Assembly: GCF_018596335.1 (NCBI RefSeq)
Contig: NZ_JAHEPS010000015.1
Coordinates: forward strand, 1 to 46,892
Reading direction: 5' to 3'
Source: Shewanella jiangmenensis
Lineage (GTDB): Bacteria > Pseudomonadota > Gammaproteobacteria > Enterobacterales > Shewanellaceae
Length of the DNA: 46,892 bases
Under the pieces are notes generated by a model that saw nothing but the letters and a program-made list of their open reading frames with translations, did not search any database and had not been told where the DNA came from. The translations under genes and the position numbers were made by a program. Shown here piece after piece: positions 17,014 to 24,759 of the stretch. Positions within the stretch are counted from its first letter, which is position 1. Each line of letters opens with the position of its first letter.

Positions 17014-17601
17014 GTGTTATATTTGCGCGTGCTGACAGGGTTGGCGACGCTGACGCTGCTTGGCGTGTCAGCGCCGGCCTTTGCCCATGATATTTATGCC
17101 AATCAGGGCTTCAGTGCCGGATTGCTGCACCCTTTTTCTGGCTTTGACCATCTGCTGAGCATGTTCGCTGTTGGCTTGCTTGCCATGCAGCTTGGTGAGC
17201 ACGGCAAGATTGCCGTGCCCCTGGCTTTTATCGGCTTTATGCTGTTTGGCGCCGTTATCGGCATGCTGGATGTGCCCATGCTCTGGGTCGAGCAGGGCAT
17301 TGCGCTGTCGGCGGTTATCTTTGGTGTGGCGCTGCTGTATGGCCGCGAGCTGCCATTATCCTTTGCACAGGCCCTGGTGGGGATTTTCGCGCTGTTTCAT
17401 GGCCATGCCCATGGCAGTGAGATCCCCGAGCTTGCCAGTCCCGTCTGGTATAGCCTTGGCTTTATGCTGGGTTGCAGCCTGCTGATGCTGACCGGTGCCC
17501 TGGTGGCCTGGTATTTAAGCCTGATTGAGCCACAGCGGCCGCTGCTGAAAGGGCTTGGCGGCGTGATTGCGTCGCTGGGGCTTTTGTTCTGGATTTTGTG
17601 A
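17014..17601 (+). CDS. HupE/UreJ family metal permease
   Basis: With a GTG start at 17014 (GGGGA upstream) the product is 195 residues with a signal peptide ending APAFA-HD, so the first mature residue is His25. The signature HPFSGFDHLL (39-48) and the later HGHAHGSE are the metal-binding histidine motifs of HupE/UreJ, and six to seven hydrophobic segments follow. Family members import nickel or cobalt for hydrogenase or urease. No such enzyme gene is in this window, so the metal is not determined. An earlier TTG at 16933 would place 27 residues before the signal and is less likely. The stop lies within a 16-bp tandem duplication. Confidence 0.85.
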   Translation: MLYLRVLTGLATLTLLGVSAPAFAHDIYANQGFSAGLLHPFSGFDHLLSMFAVGLLAMQLGEHGKIAVPLAFIGFMLFGAVIGMLDVPMLWVEQGIALSAVIFGVALLYGRELPLSFAQALVGIFALFHGHAHGSEIPELASPVWYSLGFMLGCSLLMLTGALVAWYLSLIEPQRPLLKGLGGVIASLGLLFWIL

Positions 17602-17625
17602 TCACTGCTTTTTGTGATCACTGCT
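17594..17625. repeat. Perfect 16-bp tandem duplication at a convergent gene junction
   Basis: TTTTGTGATCACTGCT occurs at 17594-17609 and again at 17610-17625. The palindrome GTGATCAC in copy 1 supplies the plus-strand TGA of the hupE-like gene; copy 2 supplies the minus-strand TGA of the AlbA_2 gene. Confidence 0.95.
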
Positions 17626-18109
17626 CAGGCGGGCAGGGACGGTGCTGTTTTCTCAGCAGTTGGCTGACCTGACGCCGGCTGGCGCGCATATCGGATGAAT
17701 CCACCCGAAAATAAGTGCCACCGAAGGGATCGCTGCCTAAGTAGACGGGTTTTTGATTGGCACTCGCCTGCGGCACATGTAAGCGGATAAGCTTTTTACC
17801 TGTCAGTTCAATTATTTGCACATCGGTCGGTGACAGGACATTACACGACACCCTGTGCCTGTCGCCCAGAATGCGCCAAATCTCCTCCAGCATGGGCAGC
17901 GGATTGGCGATGCCTTCGATAAAAAACTCACCGCGTACTTCGCGCACCCCAAGAATAATTTCGCCGCCCAGTGTGTTGGCAAAGGCGCTGTAGCTTTCCC
18001 ACATGTCTTCCGGCAGTTGCCCCTGCCCATCGCGGCCAGCGGCAAGCTTGAATTCTACCTGCACCGATTCGTGCAGGTGCTTGATATCATCGAGGGCAAA
18101 TTGGGTCAT
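17618..18109 (-). CDS. Short AlbA_2/Schlafen-type putative DNA-binding protein
   Basis: The 163-residue protein contains the AlbA_2 (Schlafen AlbA-like) domain: ESVQVEFKLAAG, then SYSAFANTLGGEIILGV and later KPVYLGSDPFGGTYFRV (about 120-136). Most relatives I recall are several hundred residues, with an ATPase-like region and a winged-helix tail after this domain. Here the protein ends soon after VSQLLRKQH, so it is either a stand-alone AlbA_2 protein or a truncated derivative. Function is unknown; regulatory nucleic-acid binding is inferred from the family. It is convergent with the hupE-like gene and downstream of pgtA on the same strand with a 79-bp gap. Confidence 0.75.
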   Translation of the reverse strand: MTQFALDDIKHLHESVQVEFKLAAGRDGQGQLPEDMWESYSAFANTLGGEIILGVREVRGEFFIEGIANPLPMLEEIWRILGDRHRVSCNVLSPTDVQIIELTGKKLIRLHVPQASANQKPVYLGSDPFGGTYFRVDSSDMRASRRQVSQLLRKQHRPCPPEQ

Positions 18110-18165
18110 GGTCTGTCCTTGAACTGCATTTCCCTTTGATATAACACGCGGTTAAACCAAAGGCC

Positions 18166-18190
18166 AGCGCCCGGGGCAGCCTTGGGCGCT
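18166..18190 (-). terminator. Possible weak terminator after pgtA
   Basis: AGCGCCC (18166-18172) and GGGCGCT (18184-18190) form a seven-bp stem that begins in the pgtA stop codon on the minus strand. The following bases contain only short T runs, so termination may be partial. Confidence 0.3.
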
Positions 18191-19478
18191 AACTGCGGCC
18201 GGGCTTGGACGGCTTAAAGCACTCTTTGTCGAGACCGTACTTTTTCATCCGCAAATACAGCTTTTTGCGCGGTACATTGAGGTGGTCGGCCGCCTCGGTT
18301 ACTCGGCCGCAAAACAGAAACAGCGCATCCTCAATCAGGCGTTTTTCATAGTCTTCCACCAGTTCATCCAGCGGCCCCTTAAGGCTTGGCGATGCGGCGA
18401 TGCGCTGCACATTGGCAAGCTTGACTATGCCAACCGCGTAAAGCTCGGCCACATTGCGAAGCTCGCGGATATTGCCCGGCCAGTGATGCTGGCGCAGGTT
18501 ATCCAGATAGCGCGCCTCCACCACAGGCAGCTTGCGTGACAGGCGCCGGCAGCTTTCTTTAAGGAAAGTCATAAACAGCGGCTCTATGTCGGCGGTTCGC
18601 TCGCAAAGCGGCGGCAGTTTTATCCGCACCTGGGAGAAATAGTAAAAGCACTCAGGGGTCAGCTGCTGATTTTCCACCAGGGTTTCGGCCTGGGTTTCGA
18701 GAATGGCGATGGTGCGCACATCCTTGGTTTGGCGCCGCTCGGCTTCAAGTAAAAAGCTTGCCAGCCAGTGCTGGCACTCGTGGCTCAGCTGCTCAAGACC
18801 GCGAAGGATAAGGGTGCCGCCACGGGCACGCTCCATGGCGGCTTTAAGGCTCGCACTCTCTTCAATCAAAGCGCAGTCGAGCTGCTCGAGCGCGCCGCCG
18901 CTGCTTGGCCCAAGTCGGTGCAGCAGGCTTGCCAGGGTAGTACGGCCGACGCCGCGCGGGCCTTCAAGCATCAGATCCTGACTGGTGAGCGCGAGCTGCC
19001 CGAGCTGCTCCCGCAGTTCATTGATTTGGGCGCTGGAGCCAAGCAGTTCATCGGCGAGGGAATCGCGGATGGTTTCCCGCCGCGCAATCCACTGATGCCG
19101 CACTGTGCTTGCCTTTTTCACCAGTGCGAGGAAGGTGGGCGGATCGAGTGGTTTTTCAATAAAATCAAAGGCACCCATTTTCACCGCCTTGACCGCAAGC
19201 GGGATGTCGCCGTGGCCGGTGATCATGATGACCGGGATTTGCGGGTCGACTTTATGCACCTCTTCGAGCAGCGTCAGGCCGTTCATGGCTGGCATATAGA
19301 TGTCGCTGATCACCACGCCATCCCATTCCCGGCTCAGGATCTCCAGCGCCTTTTGCGGCGAGCTAGTTGCCCGCACCATATAGCCGGACAGGCTGAACAG
19401 CTGCCGACAGGCATCCAGCACGTCTTCATCGTCGTCGATGAGCAGCAGGTCAGGCTTGATCTTCAGTGGGCTGTGCAT
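18189..19478 (-). CDS. pgtA: Response regulator PgtA-like (NtrC-type layout, degenerate ATPase)
   Basis: The 429-residue protein resembles Salmonella PgtA, the regulator of the phosphoglycerate transporter. Residues 10-125 are a receiver with phosphoacceptor D59 and conserved K109. Residues 145-350 resemble an NtrC-type AAA+ domain, but Walker A reads GPRGVGRTT with arginine for lysine, and the segment that should hold the GAFTGA sigma-54 loop is missing between LDCALIEESAS and ARGGTLILRG. The WPGNIRELRN motif and a C-terminal Fis-type helix-turn-helix (AADHLNVPRKKLYLRMKKYG) are intact. It therefore probably binds DNA but does not activate sigma-54 polymerase. Its start lies inside the 3' end of pgtB (29-bp overlap). 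Confidence 0.88.
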   Translation of the reverse strand: MHSPLKIKPDLLLIDDDEDVLDACRQLFSLSGYMVRATSSPQKALEILSREWDGVVISDIYMPAMNGLTLLEEVHKVDPQIPVIMITGHGDIPLAVKAVKMGAFDFIEKPLDPPTFLALVKKASTVRHQWIARRETIRDSLADELLGSSAQINELREQLGQLALTSQDLMLEGPRGVGRTTLASLLHRLGPSSGGALEQLDCALIEESASLKAAMERARGGTLILRGLEQLSHECQHWLASFLLEAERRQTKDVRTIAILETQAETLVENQQLTPECFYYFSQVRIKLPPLCERTADIEPLFMTFLKESCRRLSRKLPVVEARYLDNLRQHHWPGNIRELRNVAELYAVGIVKLANVQRIAASPSLKGPLDELVEDYEKRLIEDALFLFCGRVTEAADHLNVPRKKLYLRMKKYGLDKECFKPSKPGRS

Positions 19479-21834
19479 GATTAAACTCCAACAACATCAG
19501 GGTATTGCCTGTAAGGGTACAGGCCAGTCGTATCTCGCCTTCCTGGCGCTCCATCAGGGTGCGGCAAATCGACAATCCAAGTCCGAGACCGACCTCCTTG
19601 GTGGTAATAAAGGGGCTGAAAAGCTTATCGAGCACCTCGGCGCTAAAGCCGCCGCCGGAGTCGCTGATGCCAAACAGCAGGGCGTGCTCGTCATGGGCGA
19701 GCACTTCCAGACGGATGCGGCGCTCATCAAGGCCGGCCACCGCATCGAGGGCGTTGACCAAAAGATTAATCAGCACCTGCTCGATTTCCACCGGATCGCC
19801 AATCACCGCGGCATCCGGGGCTATGTTGGTGTCGATGCGGCAATCTTCGCGCTTGATGCGCGGCGCGAGCAGCAGCAGGGCGTTGTCGGTCACCTCCTGC
19901 AGAGGCACCCGCTGGCGCAGGCGGGTTTGCGGTGCCTTGCGGGCAAATTCTTTGAGTGCGCCTATGATGCGGTGCATCCGCTGGCTCAGTTGCCCTATGC
20001 GGTCCAGGTTCTCGCCAAGCAGTGCCATCTCGCCCTGCTCGGCCGCCATCTTGCTGGTGTAGAGGAAGGTGGAAATGGCCGACAGCGGCTGATTGAGTTC
20101 GTGGGCCATGCTGGTCATGGCCTGACCGAGCACCGCCATTTTGGCGGCCTGGATCAGCTCGTCCTGGGCGCGCAGCAGGTCATTCTGCGCTTGGGTGCGC
20201 CGCTCCACTTCCGATTCCAGCTCGTTGTTTTTGTGTTGTAAATCAAGGGTGCGTTCGGCGACCCGCTCCGACAGCTCGCGGGTGTTGAGCTCCTGTCGGG
20301 TCATGTCGGTGATGGTGATCATTACCCTCGGCTCACCGGCCTGCTCGAAACGGCGAAAATCAAATTGCCAGAAACTCGGGCTTTCGCCTTCGTCGCCAAG
20401 CTCCACCAGACATTGGCTCTGGCCTGCGCTGAACAGCGGGCTTAAGCGGGTGAACTGGCGCGCCAGCTGCTCGGCCGCACGGCGCGGAAACGCCTGCCAC
20501 AGTAAGCTCAGCTCAGGCTCATCGCCAAGGGGCAGCAACAGGCGGGCGCGCGGGTTGACCGACTCGATGGTGCCATTCAGCGCGCAGGTGATAAGGCAGG
20601 CCTCGGTGTTGTTGATAAGGTTGAGCGCATTGGTTTTATCCATCAGCCGGCGCTGCTCGCGAAACTGCTGCAACTGGGCGCCGAGGCGACCAATCTCATC
20701 GCTGCCCTGCACCCGTATTGGGCTGTTCATGTCGTTGTTGCACACCTTATCCAGATCCGTGCTGAGCTGATCAAGCCTTGCAATCAACCGCTTTGAAATC
20801 AGCGCTGTAAGCACAAAAGTCCCCAGCACCAGCGAGATTGCCAGCATCAGCAGCAGCCAGCGTTTGCCCTGACTGACCTGTTGGTTGGTGGCCTCGACCA
20901 GCGCACCGAGGTTGGCATTGGCCTCAGTCACGGCGGTCACTACCTGGGCATGATACGGCTGGATAAGGTCGTTGAGTTTGGGCGAGAGTGCTTGCAGCTG
21001 CTGCTGATTGGCCACATCTTCTTTCAGGAGCTGATGCAGGGTGCCTTCGGGTTTCACCAGTTCAATCAGTTCCTGCAGAATTTGCCTGTGGGTCACGGTG
21101 GAAGGGTAACTCGCCAGCTGGGTGTTGAGCAGGCCAAGCTCATCAATCTGAAAACCGATAAAGGAGAAGGCATGCTCCAGCTCGCGCTGATGGCGCTGGG
21201 CGATGATTTCGGCCGACAGCTGATGCAGCTCGTTTTCTTTGATGGCCATGTCCTGCAGCACCGAAAACTCTTCGATAACCGAGTTGATGGTGCCCGCCGA
21301 GGTGCGGTTACCAAGCTGGGCGCTTAAGTGCCAGGCCACTTCCTGCAGCAGCGGCGTCATTTCATCTATCAGATCCTGATGCAGCCGCCCGAGCTGCTTT
21401 TGCAGCGATGCCAGCGACTGCGCCAGCGCCAGCCGGTGACGCAGCAGTCGGTCCTGGGCATCCAGCAGTTGCTGAAGCTGGTTAAAGCGCTCGATTTGCT
21501 TACTTTTATCTTCTTCGCTGTGCAAATTAACCAGATAAATGCCTTCCAGCTCGGCCATGGCCTCGTTTACCTGCCGCTCCAGTGTCAGCAGGCCGACCTC
21601 GTCTTCGGTGGCGGGCAGGCGACTGAGCAGATGCAGCAGCCGGTTGCTGACCCGCTCCAGCCGGTAGGTGTTGTTGATGGTCGGCACACTTTCGCTGATG
21701 ATGCCGCTCACCTGGGACGCCAGTTTGTGCCACATGGCAAGGCTTGTCAGGCCCAGCACCAGGGTTAAAAACAGCATCGACAGGAAGGCAATAAACAGCC
21801 GCCGCCCGAGGGGAGAGTGTTTGAGCCGGATCAT
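19450..21834 (-). CDS. pgtB: Sensor histidine kinase PgtB-like
   Basis: The 794-residue inner-membrane kinase has transmembrane segments at about 11-34 and 325-347 enclosing a large helical periplasmic domain, then a HAMP region (about 348-400), a PAS-like segment (about 400-510) and a coiled coil leading to the dimerisation helix with phosphoacceptor H578 in MAHELNQPLSAIS. The ATPase domain shows NALDAV (N box), SGGGFS and GLGLGLSICR (G boxes). Salmonella PgtB is the closest known relative by layout and is somewhat shorter as I recall. It presumably senses substrate through PgtC and phosphorylates PgtA. Its ATG overlaps the pgtC stop by four bases. Confidence 0.9.
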   Translation of the reverse strand: MIRLKHSPLGRRLFIAFLSMLFLTLVLGLTSLAMWHKLASQVSGIISESVPTINNTYRLERVSNRLLHLLSRLPATEDEVGLLTLERQVNEAMAELEGIYLVNLHSEEDKSKQIERFNQLQQLLDAQDRLLRHRLALAQSLASLQKQLGRLHQDLIDEMTPLLQEVAWHLSAQLGNRTSAGTINSVIEEFSVLQDMAIKENELHQLSAEIIAQRHQRELEHAFSFIGFQIDELGLLNTQLASYPSTVTHRQILQELIELVKPEGTLHQLLKEDVANQQQLQALSPKLNDLIQPYHAQVVTAVTEANANLGALVEATNQQVSQGKRWLLLMLAISLVLGTFVLTALISKRLIARLDQLSTDLDKVCNNDMNSPIRVQGSDEIGRLGAQLQQFREQRRLMDKTNALNLINNTEACLITCALNGTIESVNPRARLLLPLGDEPELSLLWQAFPRRAAEQLARQFTRLSPLFSAGQSQCLVELGDEGESPSFWQFDFRRFEQAGEPRVMITITDMTRQELNTRELSERVAERTLDLQHKNNELESEVERRTQAQNDLLRAQDELIQAAKMAVLGQAMTSMAHELNQPLSAISTFLYTSKMAAEQGEMALLGENLDRIGQLSQRMHRIIGALKEFARKAPQTRLRQRVPLQEVTDNALLLLAPRIKREDCRIDTNIAPDAAVIGDPVEIEQVLINLLVNALDAVAGLDERRIRLEVLAHDEHALLFGISDSGGGFSAEVLDKLFSPFITTKEVGLGLGLSICRTLMERQEGEIRLACTLTGNTLMLLEFNHAQPTEDQA

Positions 21835-23090
21835 GGATACTCCAGGGTGCGCACCTTGGCCATGGCCTGCTCGAGCTGGTCGGCGACCTGCATCCGCCAG
21901 CGCTGCATGGTGCGCTCCATCTCGGCCGACGGCTCCTGCTCGTAACCGGCAAACAGCTGCTGCATCGCGCCTGAAGTGGCCTCGGCTTCGGTGATGGGCA
22001 CCTTGCTTGCCAGCGCCTTGGCGGCGGCGATGGTTTGCTGGTTGGCTTCGGTTTGTTTCATGGCGCCTTCGGCCTTGATAATCGCCTCCCAGGTGTAGCG
22101 CAGCTTGGGCACCTGCTGTGAAATCGCCTGTTCAAACAACGCTTTAATTACGTTGTTGCGCATAAACAGCCGCTCTTTGTCGATAACAAAGCGGCTGTGG
22201 CTGGCAAGGGATGCATCGCTTAAGCGAATTTTCGACAGCGCCGGCTGGCTTAAATTGGCCTGGCCGGTTTCCGACAGTAAGTAACTGATAAAGCGTTTGG
22301 CGGTATCCGGGTGGCTGGCACTGGCCGACAGGGCACAATAGGTCGGCAAAATCACTGTGTCCGGCAGGTAGTTGAAATCGACATAGTTAAAGTGGCTGCG
22401 GGCGGTATTGGCGTAGTTGTCGATAACCGGGCCTGCGCCCACCAGGCCGCGGCTGATGGCGTCACTCACGCCAAAGCTTCGGGCCGACAGCGACGACAAA
22501 TTGCCGCCAATGCGCATCAGCAGTGCCCATCCATTATCCCAACCTTCTGATTGCAGAATATTTTCAACCATCATATGGGTAGTGCCCGAATGGGCGGGTG
22601 AACTCATCATCACATGGCCGCTGAATTCGGGCCGCGCCAGATCCTGCCAGCTTTTGGGCTGCGGCAACTGGTATTTGCTGAGGTAATCGCGGTTGTACAT
22701 CAGCCCTATGCCGGAGTAAGCCACCGGCAGCACGTAGTCGCCCGAGGGCAGGCTGTGGCTGCCAAGCCAGGGCGGCATGTCGAAGGGCTGGTTGAGTTTG
22801 GCCAGCAGTTTGTGCTCTGCCAGCGTCTGAAACAGGGTCGGCGATGAGGAAATGATAAGGTCGACCTTGGGCTGGTTATCGTCGGTCAGCAGGCGGATGG
22901 CGGGCAGGGTGCGGCGGTACACCACCCGAACCTGACATTGTTCCCGCGCCGAAAAATCATCGACCAGCGCCTTGAATGGCAGCTCGGAAAACGAGGTCAG
23001 GATCACCAGGCAATTCTCCTGCGCCCGTGCGGTTGCAGGCAGGAAAAGGCACAGCAGGATCAGCAGTGAACGCAGCAGTTTTTGTGTCAT
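21831..23090 (-). CDS. pgtC: Periplasmic substrate-binding protein PgtC-like
   Basis: The 419-residue protein has a Sec signal peptide (cleavage near ATARA-QE, residue 23) and a type-2 periplasmic binding fold of the iron/spermidine-binding class, with DLIISSSPTLFQTL, PVAYSGIGLMYN and PKSWQDLARPEFSGHV. No ABC permease or ATPase is nearby. Instead the gene is translationally coupled to the sensor kinase, as in Salmonella pgtC-pgtB, where it acts in signalling rather than uptake. The helical C-terminal extension (about 330-419) exceeds the usual binding-protein fold and could contact the kinase; this is inference. Confidence 0.88.
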   Translation of the reverse strand: MTQKLLRSLLILLCLFLPATARAQENCLVILTSFSELPFKALVDDFSAREQCQVRVVYRRTLPAIRLLTDDNQPKVDLIISSSPTLFQTLAEHKLLAKLNQPFDMPPWLGSHSLPSGDYVLPVAYSGIGLMYNRDYLSKYQLPQPKSWQDLARPEFSGHVMMSSPAHSGTTHMMVENILQSEGWDNGWALLMRIGGNLSSLSARSFGVSDAISRGLVGAGPVIDNYANTARSHFNYVDFNYLPDTVILPTYCALSASASHPDTAKRFISYLLSETGQANLSQPALSKIRLSDASLASHSRFVIDKERLFMRNNVIKALFEQAISQQVPKLRYTWEAIIKAEGAMKQTEANQQTIAAAKALASKVPITEAEATSGAMQQLFAGYEQEPSAEMERTMQRWRMQVADQLEQAMAKVRTLEYP

Positions 23091-23144
23091 GGCTCAAATT
23101 TCTTTAATCATTTTTTAACGATTTTCACACTTGTCTGAGTCGGA

Positions 23145-23238
23145 TTTGACCCAGAGTTGGCCGATTATTCTGCAATTTCTGTCCAGCAAGAGTGTAGCCA
23201 TTCCCATTTTGACCCGGAAATTTTTCTATTTGGGTTAA
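23145..23238. promoter_or_regulatory. Repeated TTTGACCC motifs in the pgtC/transporter intergenic region
   Basis: TTTGACCC occurs at 23145-23152 and 23208-23215, exactly 63 bp apart (six helical turns). The second copy forms an imperfect inverted repeat with GGGTTAA at 23232-23238 (16-bp spacer). Three related half-sites between divergent genes are good candidates for binding by the PgtA-like regulator. No clear sigma-70 or sigma-54 promoter was assigned. Confidence 0.4.
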
Positions 23239-23349
23239 TTCTGACTCAATTCCCTTACTTTGCCTCCGGGATTTGCGACTGAAAAGATGCCCCCAAGCCG
23301 GGAGCCCCCGATCCCGGCGAACAAAAAAATCTGGTTGGGAGATTGGCAT

Positions 23350-24687
23350 ATGTTTGAATTTTTCAAAACGCGGCCGGACAAGCCCCTCATGGAAGGGTCC
23401 CCCGAGAAAATCCGCTCTGTTTACAAGAAGTACCAATGGCAGGTGTTCCTTGGACTGGTGTTTGGTTACGCCATGTTCTACGTCGCCCGCATGAGCTTGA
23501 ACGTGGCCAAAAAGCCGATGTTGGATGCTGGAATCGTTACCCTCGAAGAGCTCGGGGTGATTGGTTCTGCGTTCTTCCTCACCTATGCGGTGGGTAAGTT
23601 CTCCAACGGCTTCTTGTCCGATTACGCCAATATCGGCCGCTTTATGTCGATATCACTTGGCTTGTCTGCCATTACCTGTTTGCTGATGGGTATGAACACG
23701 GCAACCTTCTTCTTCATCCTGCTGTGGGGTGTTAACGGTTGGTTCCAGTCCGTGGGCAGTGCGCCTTCCTGCGTGTCCATTTATCAGTGGTTCTCGCCCA
23801 AGCAGCGTGGCTCTGTGTACTCCATCTGGGGTGGCTCACGTAACATCGGCGAAGGTATCACCTGGATCCTGACCGCAACCATCGTCAGCTTCTTCGGCTG
23901 GAGAGCAGGTTTCGTGGGTGCCGGTATTGCCTCTCTGGCAGCGGCGTTTGCCATGTACCTGATGCTCAAAGACAGACCACAAACCTACGGTCTGCCTGAG
24001 CCAGCGGTTGCCTATGGTGAAGAGCCTGAGATTGCCAAAAAGTCTGACCCGAAAGAAATCCGTCGCGCCCAGCTGTTTATCCTCAAACAGCCGACAGTAT
24101 GGCTGATTGCGCTGGCGTGTGCTGCTATGTACATCTCACGTTATGCCATGAGTTCATGGGCTGTGCTGTACCTGCAGGAATCCAAGGGTTACAGCCTGAT
24201 TGACGCCGGTTTTGCCATGTCAGCTTATCCGATTGCCGGTTTTGCCGGTGCGATTCTGGCCGGTATCATCTCCGACAAGCTGTTCAACGCTAACCGTCAT
24301 ATCCCGACTCTGCTCTACGGTGTGGCCAACATCGCCGGTATGTGTCTGATGTTCTGGGGTCCTGAAAGCCGTATGGTGGACGCCGTTGCCCTGGGTCTGA
24401 TTGGCTTTGCCATCGGTGGTCTGGTAGTGTTCCTGGCCGGTCTGACCGCCTGTGACCTGATGCCAAAAGCCGCTGTAGGCGCCGTGAAAGGCTTCATCGG
24501 TCTGTGTTCTTACATCGCCGCCTCGGCGCAGGAACTGGTGTCATCCATGCTGATCAAGACCAGCGAAGTGAACGGTGTCACCCACTATGACTTTGCCACT
24601 GCCCAGTACTTCTGGCTGGCGGCCTCGGTTGTGTCGCTGCTGCTGGCGCTGACCGTATGGAACGCCAAGAAAGTGGTGAACTTCTAA
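23350..24687 (+). CDS. OPA-family phosphate-ester transporter (PgtP/UhpC/GlpT-like MFS)
   Basis: The start at 23350 has GGGAG eight bases upstream and gives 445 residues beginning MFEFFKTRPDKPLMEG. The protein has about twelve membrane segments. The first carries GYAMFYVARMSLNVAKKP, with the conserved arginine of organophosphate:phosphate antiporters, and GWFQSVGSAPSC and WGGSRNIGEG match the family. OPA proteins exchange inorganic phosphate for glycerol-3-phosphate, hexose-6-phosphate or phosphoglycerates. Overall it looks nearer UhpC/GlpT-type sequences than Salmonella PgtP, but its divergent position beside pgtCBA argues for phosphoglycerate or phosphoenolpyruvate. The substrate is unproven. 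A GC-rich terminator follows directly, with a porin gene beyond. Confidence 0.87.
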   Translation: MFEFFKTRPDKPLMEGSPEKIRSVYKKYQWQVFLGLVFGYAMFYVARMSLNVAKKPMLDAGIVTLEELGVIGSAFFLTYAVGKFSNGFLSDYANIGRFMSISLGLSAITCLLMGMNTATFFFILLWGVNGWFQSVGSAPSCVSIYQWFSPKQRGSVYSIWGGSRNIGEGITWILTATIVSFFGWRAGFVGAGIASLAAAFAMYLMLKDRPQTYGLPEPAVAYGEEPEIAKKSDPKEIRRAQLFILKQPTVWLIALACAAMYISRYAMSSWAVLYLQESKGYSLIDAGFAMSAYPIAGFAGAILAGIISDKLFNANRHIPTLLYGVANIAGMCLMFWGPESRMVDAVALGLIGFAIGGLVVFLAGLTACDLMPKAAVGAVKGFIGLCSYIAASAQELVSSMLIKTSEVNGVTHYDFATAQYFWLAASVVSLLLALTVWNAKKVVNF

Positions 24688-24695
24688 TCCGACAT

Positions 24696-24726
24696 GCCCC
24701 CGGGTTCGGGCCCGGGGGCTGTTTTC
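24696..24726 (+). terminator. GC-rich hairpin between transporter and porin genes
   Basis: GCCCCCGGG (24696-24704) and CCCGGGGGC (24711-24719) form a perfect nine-bp stem with loop TTCGGG, followed by TGTTTTC. It lies nine bases past the transporter stop. The short T tract suggests partial termination, allowing lower porin expression from the same promoter. Confidence 0.65.
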
Positions 24727-24759
24727 AGGTACAGTTTTAGATTGCGCAAGGATTTGATT

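Noticed and set aside
23155..23176. A sigma-54 promoter (GG...GC elements) upstream of the transporter gene
   Set aside because: The GG and GC dinucleotides are separated by 11 bp rather than the strict 10, and the regulator lacks the sigma-54 contact loop.
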